From Bacteroidota bacterium (GTDB taxonomy: Bacteria; Bacteroidota; Bacteroidia; Flavobacteriales; Flavobacteriaceae): DNA of 13,070 bases. Position numbers and translations under genes: made by a program. Below, one piece after another: positions 6,758 through 13,070 of the stretch. The notes under the pieces are model-generated. The model saw nothing but the letters and a program-made list of their open reading frames with translations, made no database searches and was not told the DNA's origin. The stretch covers positions 13,811 through 26,880 of the forward strand of contig JADWMI010000005.1 of assembly GCA_015767395.1 (NCBI GenBank). The letters are read 5' to 3'. Position 1 is the first letter of the stretch; each line of letters opens with the position of its first letter.

Positions 6758-7891
6758 ATGAAAATAGGCATTGTTTGTTATCCTACATTTGGAGGGAGTG
6801 GAGTAGTAGCAACTGAATTAGGAATGGCATTGGCTCAAAAAGGACATGAAGTACATTTTATAACTTACAAACAACCAGTTAGACTGGATTTGATTTCAAG
6901 AAATATTCATTTTCACGAAGTTTTTGTCGAAGAATATCCTTTGTTTCATTTTCAACCATATGAACTTGCTTTATCTAGTAAAATGGAAGAAGTTGCACTA
7001 ATGTATCAATTGGATATTTTACATGTGCATTATGCAATACCACATGCGTATGCCGCTTATATGGCTAAACAAATGCTGAAAGAAAAAGGTTTAGATATTA
7101 AGGTAGTTACAACGCTGCATGGAACAGATATAACTTTAGTTGGTAGTCATCCCAATTATAAAACAGCTGTTGAATTTAGTATTAATAATTCTGATGTTGT
7201 TACAACTGTTTCAGAAAGTTTAAAGAAAGATACGCTAAGGTTATTTAATATTACAAAGGAGATTCATGTAATAAATAATTTTATAGATTTTGAAAAATAC
7301 CCTGAAATTGATTCCGTTGAATGTCAAAGACATACCATTGCAAATGATGATGAGCGCATTATAACCCATATAAGTAATTTACGTCCTGTTAAAAGAGCTG
7401 CTGATGTGATGGATATTTTTTATAAAATACAGAAAGAAATCCCATCTAAATTATTATTAGTAGGTGAGGGACCAGATAAAGAGCATATAGAATTTCAAGC
7501 AAAAGAATTGGGCATATTAGATAAAGTATTGTTTTTAGGAAATAGCAATGAAGTAAATAAGTTATTGTGTTATTCTGATTTGTTTTTATTGCCATCACAA
7601 ACTGAAAGTTTTGGATTGGCAGCCTTAGAAGCAATGGCTGCAAGAACACCCGTAATTTCAACTAATTCGGGAGGATTATCTGAAGTTAATGAGCACGGCG
7701 TTACTGGTTTTCTAAGTGATGTTGGTGATACCGATGATATGGCTAAAAATGGTATTTATATTTTAGAAGATTTAGACAGGTTACAACAATTTAAGCAAAA
7801 TGCTTTAGACCAGGCTAAACGATTTAGTTTACAAAATGTGTTGCCTGCTTATAAAGAAGTTTACCGCGAAGTTTGTCCTGATTGTTGTTAA
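6758..7891 (+). CDS. bshA: N-acetyl-alpha-D-glucosaminyl L-malate synthase BshA (bacillithiol synthesis)
   Basis: BshA is a family 4 (GT-B) glycosyltransferase that joins GlcNAc from UDP-GlcNAc to L-malate, the first step of bacillithiol synthesis in the cytoplasm. The 377-residue protein has the BshA-type N-terminus with CYPTFGGSGVVATELG (7-22), HVHYAIPHAYAAYMA (89-103) and LHGTDITLVG (120-129). The C-terminal domain has ISNLRPVKR (205-213), LLVGEGPD (233-240) and the E-x7-E donor-site motif ESFGLAALE (283-291). These segments distinguish BshA from generic family 4 transferases. Length is normal. The protein ends in a cysteine-rich tail, EVCPDCC, which I do not recall as a family hallmark. 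bshB and bshC are not in the window. The gene stands alone between a terminator and the convergent aroB, whose stop codon overlaps its own within TTAA. Confidence 0.94.
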   Translation: MKIGIVCYPTFGGSGVVATELGMALAQKGHEVHFITYKQPVRLDLISRNIHFHEVFVEEYPLFHFQPYELALSSKMEEVALMYQLDILHVHYAIPHAYAAYMAKQMLKEKGLDIKVVTTLHGTDITLVGSHPNYKTAVEFSINNSDVVTTVSESLKKDTLRLFNITKEIHVINNFIDFEKYPEIDSVECQRHTIANDDERIITHISNLRPVKRAADVMDIFYKIQKEIPSKLLLVGEGPDKEHIEFQAKELGILDKVLFLGNSNEVNKLLCYSDLFLLPSQTESFGLAALEAMAARTPVISTNSGGLSEVNEHGVTGFLSDVGDTDDMAKNGIYILEDLDRLQQFKQNALDQAKRFSLQNVLPAYKEVYREVCPDCC

Positions 7892-8955
7892 GAGTTGTAA
7901 TAATCTAATGCTTCTATAAGTAATTTTTTTTCAACTTTACAGTCGAATTTAAATTCTTCAAAATCAGTTAGTAATACAAAATTTACTTGTCCGCCAACAT
8001 TCTTTTTGTCGTGAATTAAAAGTTCAATAATACCGTCATAATCAGAGGTGTTAATTTGAACTTTTCCGTAAATGGCAATAATAGATTTTTTGATATCTTT
8101 TAATTTTTCAGAAGGAAAATTTAATAGTTTTTCTGAAATATAAGCTTCAGTTACCATTCCTATAGCAATGGCTTCACCGTGCGTTAAATTTTCTTTGGTT
8201 TCCGACTCTAAAAAATACGATTCTATCGCGTGACCCAGCGTATGTCCATAGTTTAAAATTTTTCTTAAACCTGCTTCTTTAGGATCTTCAGTAACCACTT
8301 CGTTTTTAATTTCAATAGAACGATGAATTAGAGTGCTAATATTTTCAAGGCTAAGTTCTTTAAAATCATTTATACTATTCCAAATAGAAGTATCATATGT
8401 AATACCATATTTAATAATTTCAGCAAGTCCAGAACGTATTTCACGTTCAGAAACAGTCTCTAAATATTGCGTATCAATTAGTACCATTTCAGGATCACTA
8501 AACAATCCAATCTGATTTTTTAAAACTCCTAAATCAACACCTGTTTTTCCTCCTACAGAGGCGTCAACCATGCTTAATAAGGTAGTTGGAATATTAATAA
8601 ATGTAATACCTCTTTTAAAGCAAGAAGCCACAAATCCACCCAGATCAGTTATAACACCACCACCCAAATTTATCATCAAACTTTTTCTGTCAGCACCCAA
8701 TTCAGTCAAAGCATGCCAAACACCTGAGCAAGTATCTAAATTTTTATTTTCTTCACCAGCTTCAATCTCAATAATTTCAATTTCTAGTGTAGTTTCAAGG
8801 GTTTGTAACAGAATAGGTAAGCATTTTTCGTTGGTGTTTTCATCAACTAAAATAAATATTTTTGAATGCTTAACGTCGGCTATATATTCATTCAATTTAA
8901 TAGAAGCCTCTTCTTGGAAATTCACGTAGTAATTGTTGGATAATATAGGTCGCAT
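7888..8955 (-). CDS. aroB: 3-dehydroquinate synthase AroB
   Basis: AroB converts DAHP to 3-dehydroquinate, the second step of the shikimate pathway, using NAD and a divalent metal. From the ATG at 8955 it is 355 residues. It shows the NAD-binding glycine segment GGGVITDLGGF (98-108), PTTLLSMVDASVGGKTG (123-139), SGLAEIIKYG with metal ligand Glu179, NYGHTLGHA with His238 (235-243), and THGEAIAIGM with His259. All metal ligands are present. An in-frame ATG at 8988 would add 11 residues, but a candidate minus-strand -7 element (8986-8993) overlaps that codon, and family members usually start near the 8955 site, so I chose 8955. The gene is convergent with bshA, overlapping by 4 bases, and divergent from proline dehydrogenase. 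Confidence 0.95.
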   Translation of the reverse strand: MRPILSNNYYVNFQEEASIKLNEYIADVKHSKIFILVDENTNEKCLPILLQTLETTLEIEIIEIEAGEENKNLDTCSGVWHALTELGADRKSLMINLGGGVITDLGGFVASCFKRGITFINIPTTLLSMVDASVGGKTGVDLGVLKNQIGLFSDPEMVLIDTQYLETVSEREIRSGLAEIIKYGITYDTSIWNSINDFKELSLENISTLIHRSIEIKNEVVTEDPKEAGLRKILNYGHTLGHAIESYFLESETKENLTHGEAIAIGMVTEAYISEKLLNFPSEKLKDIKKSIIAIYGKVQINTSDYDGIIELLIHDKKNVGGQVNFVLLTDFEEFKFDCKVEKKLLIEALDYYNS

Positions 8956-8985
8956 TTTGGGTAATATTTTTGTGCAAATTAAGGT

Positions 8986-8993
8986 CAAAAATA
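8986..8993 (-). promoter_or_regulatory. Candidate -7 element for aroB
   Basis: On the minus strand this reads TATTTTTG, matching TAnnTTTG. It would place the transcription start near 8979, giving a leader of about 24 bases to the ATG at 8955 and ruling out the ATG at 8988. No clear TTTG is found about 20 bases upstream, so support is partial. Confidence 0.35.
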
Positions 8994-9016
8994 TGAAAAA
9001 AGAAACTCTTTGTATT

Positions 9017-9024
9017 TATATTTG
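9017..9024 (+). promoter_or_regulatory. Candidate -7 element for proline dehydrogenase
   Basis: TATATTTG matches the Bacteroidetes -7 consensus TAnnTTTG. Transcription would start near 9031, only about 11 bases before the ATG at 9042. The -33 TTTG is not evident. It faces away from the aroB element 23 bases to its left, so the two promoters would share a small control region. Confidence 0.35.
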
Positions 9025-9041
9025 CTGAAAGTTAATTTTAA

Positions 9042-10208
9042 ATGAAGGAAATATTTAATAATACTGAAGTTGCTTTTGAAGTAAAGTCTGATTCGGAAGT
9101 GAATAGAGCTTTTTACTTGTTTGAAATGATTAAAAGAGAATCTTTGGTTAAAGTGGGTACAGCAATGACCAAATTTGCGCTAAAAACTCATTTACCTGTT
9201 GAAGGCTTAATTAGGGCAACAGTTTTCGATCATTTTTGTGGCGGTGTTACCGAAGAAGATTGTATGAATGTAATCGATAAAATGTATTCAAAAAAGGTGC
9301 ATTCGGTATTAGATTATTCTTCGGAAGGAAAAGAGGAAATTACTCAGTTTGATTTTACTATGGAAAAAACACTAAACAATATTAAGTTTGGTAAAGAAAA
9401 AGAGAGTGTTCCTTTTGCAGTATTTAAACCGACAGGTTTTGGTAGATTAGAAGTATATAGAAAATTAACAGAAGGAGAGCAGTTAAACGCTAGTGAACAA
9501 GCAGAGTGGGAGCGAATTAGAAAACGATATGAAACTGTTTGTAAAGCTGCTTTTGACAATGATGTACCTTTATTAATAGATGCTGAAGAAACTTGGATGC
9601 AAAGTGCAGCTGATGATTTAATTGAAGAAATGATGGTGAAATATAATAAGGAGAAAGTTATTATATTCGGAACGCTACAATTATACCGTTGGGATCGTTT
9701 AGATTATTTAAAAGAATTGCACAAGAGATCAAAAGAGCAAGGTTTTAAAATTGGTATGAAATTGGTGCGTGGTGCGTATATGGAAAAAGAACGCGAACGC
9801 GCACAAAAAAAAGGTTATAAAGATCCAATTTGTGTAGATAAAGCTGGAACAGACAAAATGTATAATGATGTTCAAGAGTATATGCTTAAAAACATTGATG
9901 ATATGGCTATTTTTTCTGGTACGCATAATGAAGAAAGCTCTTATTTATTGATGGATTTAATAAAAAAATTAGGTTTAGAAAAAGATGATGAACGAGTTTG
10001 GTTTGGACAATTATTTGGAATGAGCGATCATATCAGTTTTAATCTGTCAATTAAAGGTTATAACGTTGCTAAATATTTACCATATGGTCCTGTAAGAGAT
10101 GTAATGCCTTATTTAATTAGACGAGCAGAAGAGAATACTTCTGTAGCAGGACAAACAAACAGAGAATTAGAATTGTTAAAACGTGAAAGGGTTAGACGGA
10201 AAATATAA
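9042..10208 (+). CDS. Proline dehydrogenase (FAD-dependent, monofunctional)
   Basis: This enzyme oxidises L-proline to pyrroline-5-carboxylate, passing electrons through FAD to the respiratory chain; the aldehyde dehydrogenase step would come from a separate protein, not in this window. The 388-residue sequence has the catalytic barrel signatures LLIDAEETWMQ (177-187), GTLQLYRWDR (210-219), the FAD-binding KLVRGAYMEKER (240-251), SGTHNE (292-297), QLFGMSDHISF (323-333), and the substrate-binding YLPYGPVRDVMPYLIRRAEE (345-364), with the paired arginines at 360-361 that bind the proline carboxylate. There is no DNA-binding or P5C dehydrogenase domain as in long PutA proteins. The length and N-terminal helical region (1-125) fit the Bacteroidetes single-domain form. 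It is a one-gene unit with its own terminator. Confidence 0.95.
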   Translation: MKEIFNNTEVAFEVKSDSEVNRAFYLFEMIKRESLVKVGTAMTKFALKTHLPVEGLIRATVFDHFCGGVTEEDCMNVIDKMYSKKVHSVLDYSSEGKEEITQFDFTMEKTLNNIKFGKEKESVPFAVFKPTGFGRLEVYRKLTEGEQLNASEQAEWERIRKRYETVCKAAFDNDVPLLIDAEETWMQSAADDLIEEMMVKYNKEKVIIFGTLQLYRWDRLDYLKELHKRSKEQGFKIGMKLVRGAYMEKERERAQKKGYKDPICVDKAGTDKMYNDVQEYMLKNIDDMAIFSGTHNEESSYLLMDLIKKLGLEKDDERVWFGQLFGMSDHISFNLSIKGYNVAKYLPYGPVRDVMPYLIRRAEENTSVAGQTNRELELLKRERVRRKI

Positions 10209-10227
10209 TTAAAATTTAAATGAATTT

Positions 10228-10254
10228 AAAGAGCTGTTTTCACAGCTCTTTTTT
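10228..10254 (+). terminator. Rho-independent terminator after proline dehydrogenase
   Basis: AAAGAGCTGT (10228-10237) and ACAGCTCTTT (10242-10251) form a perfect 10-base-pair stem with loop TTTC. T residues continue to 10254. It lies 19 bases after the stop codon. The A-rich left flank means it could also act weakly on the minus strand. Confidence 0.88.
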
Positions 10255-10299
10255 ATTTTGCTGAAAATCAATAATTTAAATACATTTAATTCTTTTGCT

Positions 10300-10335
10300 T
10301 TTGTAGTGTTAAATGAAATAAATCACCTAATTTTG
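10300..10335 (+). promoter_or_regulatory. Candidate Bacteroidetes-type promoter of typA
   Basis: A -33-like TTTG (10300-10303) is followed after 24 bases by TAATTTTG (10328-10335), a full match to TAnnTTTG. The spacing is a little long. Transcription would start near 10342, leaving about 15 bases to the typA ATG. This is the best promoter candidate in the window, as both elements are present between a terminator and a start codon. Confidence 0.45.
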
Positions 10336-10356
10336 CAGCTTCTAAAAAATCAGAAT

Positions 10357-12126
10357 ATGCAATCTATCAGAAACATAGCAATTATAGCCCACGTTGACCA
10401 CGGAAAAACTACTTTGGTTGATAAAATTATCGATCAAGCTCACATATTAGATGAGCGAAAAGTTCGTACCGACTTATTATTAGATAATAATGATTTGGAA
10501 CGTGAACGAGGAATTACCATTTTATCTAAAAATGTTTCTATTATATATAAGGACGTAAAAATTAATGTAATTGACACCCCTGGTCACGCCGATTTTGGTG
10601 GAGAAGTAGAACGTGTATTGAAAATGGCTGATGGAGTATTGCTTTTAGTTGATGCTTTTGAAGGCCCAATGCCACAAACACGTTTTGTATTGGGGAAAGC
10701 TTTAGAGCTTGGATTAACGCCTATCGTAGTTATTAATAAAGTTGATAAGCCAAACTGTACACCAGATATAGTTCACGACAAAGTTTTTGATTTAATGTTT
10801 GCCTTGGATGCTACTGAAGAGCAATTAGATTTCGCTTCTGTTTATGGTTCTGCGAAAAACGGTTGGATGAGTTATGACTGGAAAGATGAAACAGATAATA
10901 TCATTCCATTATTAGATTCTATTATCAAAAATATTCCTGAAGCTCCATACAAAGAAGGAACTGTACAAATGCAAATTACGTCATTAGATTTCACATCTTT
11001 TGTTGGTCGTATAGCTATTGGACGTGTTTTTAGAGGAGATTTAGTTGAAGGAAAAGATTATATGCTTTGTAAAGCTGACGGTTCAACTAAAAAAGTACGT
11101 ATTAAAGAATTACATACTTTTGAAGGTTTAGGTAAAGATAGAGCTGAAAAAGTAAGAAGTGGTGATATTTGTGCGATTACAGGTATTGAAGGATTTGATA
11201 TTGGAGATACAATTGCTGATTTAGAAAATCCAGAAGCGTTGCCAAGATTAAAAGTAGATGAACCTACAATGAGTATGTTGTTTACAATTAACAACTCTCC
11301 ATTTTATGGTAAAGAAGGAAAATATGTAACTTCTCGTCACTTACGTGATAGATTATTTAAAGAAACCGAAAAGAATTTAGCATTGCGTGTTGAGGCAACA
11401 GATTCTGAAGATAAGTTTAATGTTTTTGGTCGTGGAATTCTGCATTTATCAGTGTTAATTGAAACAATGCGTAGAGAAGGATATGAGTTACAAGTTGGGC
11501 GTCCACAAGTAATTATCAAACAAATTGATGGTGTTAAATGTGAACCTTACGAAACGTTGGTAATTAATGTGCCAGAAGAATTAGCTAGTAAAGCAATTAA
11601 CTTAGTTAGTTTAAGAAAAGGAGATATGTTAGTAATGGAACCAAAAGGAGATATGCAACATTTAGAGTTTGATATTCCCTCACGTGGTTTAATTGGTTTA
11701 CGTAATAAAATATTAACAGCAACACAAGGTGAGGCAATTATTAATCACAGGTTACGTGGTTTTGATGCTTTTAAAGGGGAAATTGGAACTTCAAATAATG
11801 GAGCCCTAGTTTCTGGAGATGCTGGTAAAGCAACCGCATATTCAATTGATAAATTGGGTGATAGAGGAATTTTCTTTATTGATATCAATCAAGAAATATA
11901 TAAAGGACAAATTGTAGGAGAAAACAACAGGCAAGATGATATGTCTATTAATCTTACAAAAGGTAAGAAATTGACAAACGTTCGTAAATCGGGTACAGAT
12001 ACAGCTGTAAATATTGCTCCTAAGAAAGAATTTTCTTTGGAGGAGTGTATGGAGTATATTAAGGAAGATGAGTATTTGGAAGTTACACCGTTAAGTTTAC
12101 GTATGCGTAAAATATCTTTTAGATAA
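10357..12126 (+). CDS. typA: Ribosome-associated translational GTPase TypA/BipA
   Basis: TypA/BipA is an elongation-factor-like GTPase that binds the 70S ribosome and supports ribosome assembly and growth under cold or other stress. From the ATG at 10357 it is 589 residues. The G domain shows G1 AHVDHGKT (11-18), G2 ERGITI (50-55), G3 DTPGH (73-77) and G4 NKVD (127-130). An EF-Tu-like beta-barrel and two EF-G-like domains follow. The segments [29 protein letters not shown] and NHRLRGF are typical of TypA rather than EF-G or LepA. The frame stays open back to a TTG at 10258, but the G1 motif normally lies within about 15 residues of the start, and the extension would cross the likely promoter, so 10357 is preferred. 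It is a single-gene unit with terminators before and after. Confidence 0.96.
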   Translation: MQSIRNIAIIAHVDHGKTTLVDKIIDQAHILDERKVRTDLLLDNNDLERERGITILSKNVSIIYKDVKINVIDTPGHADFGGEVERVLKMADGVLLLVDAFEGPMPQTRFVLGKALELGLTPIVVINKVDKPNCTPDIVHDKVFDLMFALDATEEQLDFASVYGSAKNGWMSYDWKDETDNIIPLLDSIIKNIPEAPYKEGTVQMQITSLDFTSFVGRIAIGRVFRGDLVEGKDYMLCKADGSTKKVRIKELHTFEGLGKDRAEKVRSGDICAITGIEGFDIGDTIADLENPEALPRLKVDEPTMSMLFTINNSPFYGKEGKYVTSRHLRDRLFKETEKNLALRVEATDSEDKFNVFGRGILHLSVLIETMRREGYELQVGRPQVIIKQIDGVKCEPYETLVINVPEELASKAINLVSLRKGDMLVMEPKGDMQHLEFDIPSRGLIGLRNKILTATQGEAIINHRLRGFDAFKGEIGTSNNGALVSGDAGKATAYSIDKLGDRGIFFIDINQEIYKGQIVGENNRQDDMSINLTKGKKLTNVRKSGTDTAVNIAPKKEFSLEECMEYIKEDEYLEVTPLSLRMRKISFR

Positions 12127-12146
12127 CATTCTTAAATAAATATTAC

Positions 12147-12182
12147 AAAAGCGCTTTCATTCATTTGAAGGCGTTTTTTTTT
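12147..12182 (+). terminator. Rho-independent terminator after typA
   Basis: CGCTTTCA (12152-12159) pairs with TGAAGGCG (12166-12173), eight base pairs with one G-U, loop of six bases. The stem extends as AAAA against T residues past a bulged G, and a T-tract runs from 12174 to 12182. It lies about 20 bases after the typA stop. Confidence 0.82.
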
Positions 12183-12229
12183 GATCGTTAGTTATAAATA
12201 ATCCAAAACGAAAGAGTAAGTTTATTCTT

Positions 12230-12685
12230 ATGATTAATTATAATATTAGTTTGATTTTTTCTATGTTTTTAATTTTAAATATTGAACCAATCAATATTGA
12301 AGAATCTTATTCAGAAATTACTGCTTCGCATTTTCCATCAAATATTTATCAGGAAGATGGGCTTAGGCTGCTTAAATAAAATTGTTATTCTTGTCATTCA
12401 GTGAAATCAAAATCCTTTGATAAAATAAAGGCGCCTCCAATGGAGTTGGTTAAAAACAGGTATAAATTAGAATATAAGTCTGAAAAGGAGTTCATCGAAG
12501 CCTTTTCAAGTTGGACTTTAAAGCCAGCAAAAGAAAAGGCATTACTCTTGGATGAGATTGAGCGATTTAAATTAATGCCAAAACTAAGGTTCTACGAAGA
12601 AGATATTTTAATAATTGCTAAATATATTTATAATAATGAATTAGAAAAACCTAGTTGGTTTGATAGTTTCTATAACAAACAATAA
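12230..12685 (+). pseudogene. Small exported c-type cytochrome, interrupted by an in-frame TAA
   Basis: Reading from the ATG at 12230, one frame runs 49 codons to a TAA at 12377-12379 and then continues without another stop to 12685, for 151 codons plus the final stop. The first part has a hydrophobic segment like a signal peptide (residues 6-18) and ends QEDGLRLLK, the helix that normally precedes a heme site. Directly after the internal stop comes NCYSCHS, with the covalent heme motif CxxCH at positions 52-56. Downstream are KAPPMELVKNRY and RFKLMPKLRF, where Met116 is the likely distal heme ligand, and a final helix ILIIAKYIYNNELEKPSWF typical of small cytochromes c. A single change of AAA to TAA would explain the stop. 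A GTG at 12401 could give a 94-residue product, but it would lack both the signal and the heme motif. Other genes here also end in TAA, so codon reassignment is not supported. A sequencing error is the main alternative. Confidence 0.75.
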
Positions 12686-12699
12686 AAAGAGCTATAATT

Positions 12700-12846
12700 T
12701 TACTGCCAAAAAGCTTTACAAAACTGTAAATATTTTTTTGATTTGCGACCCGGTGACTTTTTTAAAGTTTTTCTAGTCATTAAATGACTATTTTTTCTTT
12801 CTTTATATTTTGATCTATTATTAGAAGTAGCCGTTCTTGAAGTCAT
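12700..12846 (-). CDS. Small basic open reading frame, doubtful
   Basis: An ATG at 12846 opens a 48-residue frame, very rich in Lys, Arg, Ser and Asn, ending KKYLQFCKAFWQ. I recognise no family. The only locally GC-richer patch of this region (around 12743-12756) falls inside it as SPGRKS, which is mild support for coding. Against it, a palindrome with a T-tract and a possible plus-strand terminator overlap it, and an Asn/Lys-rich translation is what AT-rich non-coding DNA gives. The frame is open upstream to a stop at 12922-12920, but without another usual start codon. Confidence 0.2.
   Translation of the reverse strand: MTSRTATSNNRSKYKERKNSHLMTRKTLKKSPGRKSKKYLQFCKAFWQ
12715..12739 (+). terminator. 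Possible weak terminator after the cytochrome pseudogene
   Basis: TTTACA (12715-12720) and TGTAAA (12725-12730) form a six-base-pair stem with loop AAAC, followed by TATTTTTTT. The stem is short and AT-rich, but position and orientation fit a plus-strand gene ending at 12685. Confidence 0.4.
12774..12790. repeat. 17-base near-perfect palindrome
   Basis: TAGTCATT (12774-12781) and AATGACTA (12783-12790) are exact inverted arms around a single A. A T-rich run follows on the plus strand (12791-12804). It may be a second part of the transcription end of the upstream gene, or an operator-like site. The tight centre favours a protein-binding palindrome over a stable hairpin, though a five-base loop is also possible. 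Confidence 0.4.
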
Positions 12847-12890
12847 ATTTGTATTTATTCTATTAGCAATATTGATAGTTCTATTGTAAT

Positions 12891-12918
12891 TTATGTTGTT
12901 TTTCTTATGTTGTTTCTG
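12891..12918. repeat. Two imperfect 14-base tandem copies
   Basis: TTATGTTGTTTTTC (12891-12904) is followed directly by TTATGTTGTTTCTG (12905-12918); 12 of 14 positions agree, including the first eleven. A short simple repeat in low-complexity AT-rich DNA, with no known role. Confidence 0.55.
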
Positions 12919-13017
12919 TTATTATAAGAAGCAATTTATTCATTTCTTTTTTTTGGAAGGGTAATAATGCATTGTATAGTGTTGTGTTTACCATTATTTT
13001 CTTTAGGAAATTTATTA

Positions 13018-13059
13018 TTATGACCTTAATATTTGGTGTAATTTTATCATAGGTCATAA
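13018..13059. repeat. Perfect 9-base inverted repeat with 24-base spacer
   Basis: TTATGACCT (13018-13026) and AGGTCATAA (13051-13059) are exact reverse complements. They could form a hairpin with a 24-base loop or be two half-sites for a regulator. The gene it would serve is probably to the right, beyond the window. Confidence 0.5.
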
Positions 13060-13070
13060 GTCTATCTCCA

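Larger units (their letters stand above)
12847..13070. other. Right-hand intergenic stretch with no supported gene
   Basis: Together with 12686-12846 this makes 385 bases without a convincing gene. It contains an imperfect 14-base tandem repeat (12891-12918) and a 9-base inverted repeat pair near the edge (13018-13059). A minus-strand frame is open from the window edge to a stop at 12907-12905, 54 codons, but its translation is of no family I recognise. I see no tRNA, rRNA or insertion sequence end. Confidence 0.5.

Noticed and set aside
8333..8929. Plus-strand open frames inside aroB
   Set aside because: They lie opposite the conserved motifs of aroB and their translations resemble no protein; they are shadows of the real frame.
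8956..8988. Upstream ATG of aroB at 8988
   Set aside because: It adds 11 residues with no family similarity, and a -7-like element overlaps the codon.
10258..10356. N-terminal extension of TypA from a TTG codon
   Set aside because: It would place the G1 motif over 40 residues from the start, overlaps the likely promoter and begins in the preceding terminator's flank; its translation is not conserved-looking.
12401..12685. A 94-codon frame with a GTG start as an intact small gene
   Set aside because: It is the downstream part of the interrupted cytochrome gene; the GTG codes for a Val right after CYSCHS, and the product would have no heme motif or signal.
12905..13069. Minus-strand frame open to the right edge as a gene
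   Set aside because: 54 codons with composition expected from AT-rich DNA and no recognisable motif; kept only as a possible remnant.

Overview
This window looks like ordinary chromosomal DNA of a low-GC Flavobacteriaceae-type member of the Bacteroidetes. The evidence is strong AT richness, A-rich rather than Shine-Dalgarno-like sequence before start codons, several matches to the Bacteroidetes -7 promoter element TAnnTTTG, and characteristic proteins: a DUF3810 metalloprotease, a split transketolase, a bacillithiol-type BshA and a periplasmic protein often labelled 'asparagine synthetase B'. I cannot name the genus.

Layout. At the left, two minus-strand genes: a secreted amidohydrolase-family protein cut by the window edge (1-1301) and, upstream of it, a membrane-anchored DUF3810 zinc peptidase (1440-2513). 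A 287-base divergent intergenic region separates them from the plus-strand replicative helicase dnaB (2801-4306). The periplasmic GATase-like protein (4350-5600) follows directly, and then the N-terminal half of transketolase (5695-6540), which ends at a clear terminator with no C-terminal half beside it. bshA (6758-7891) runs into the convergent aroB (7888-8955, minus), overlapping by 4 bases. Divergent from aroB is proline dehydrogenase (9042-10208), closed by a strong terminator. Next comes the ribosome-associated GTPase typA/bipA (10357-12126), again with a terminator. The right end holds a small c-type cytochrome gene broken by one in-frame TAA just before its heme motif (12230-12685), then about 385 bases with no convincing gene.

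The genes do not form one pathway. They cover replication (dnaB), central carbon metabolism (transketolase half, proline dehydrogenase), aromatic amino acid synthesis (aroB), low-molecular-weight thiol synthesis (bshA), translation and stress adaptation (typA) and envelope proteins (amidohydrolase, DUF3810, GATase-like protein). Most transcription units are one or two genes long.

I see no mobile element, CRISPR array, tRNA, rRNA or defence system, and no convincing new multi-gene system. The points most worth following up are the cytochrome gene interrupted by a single stop codon, an SSB-like acidic tip at the C-terminus of DnaB, the GATase-like protein whose usual name does not fit its sequence, and the transketolase half without its partner.
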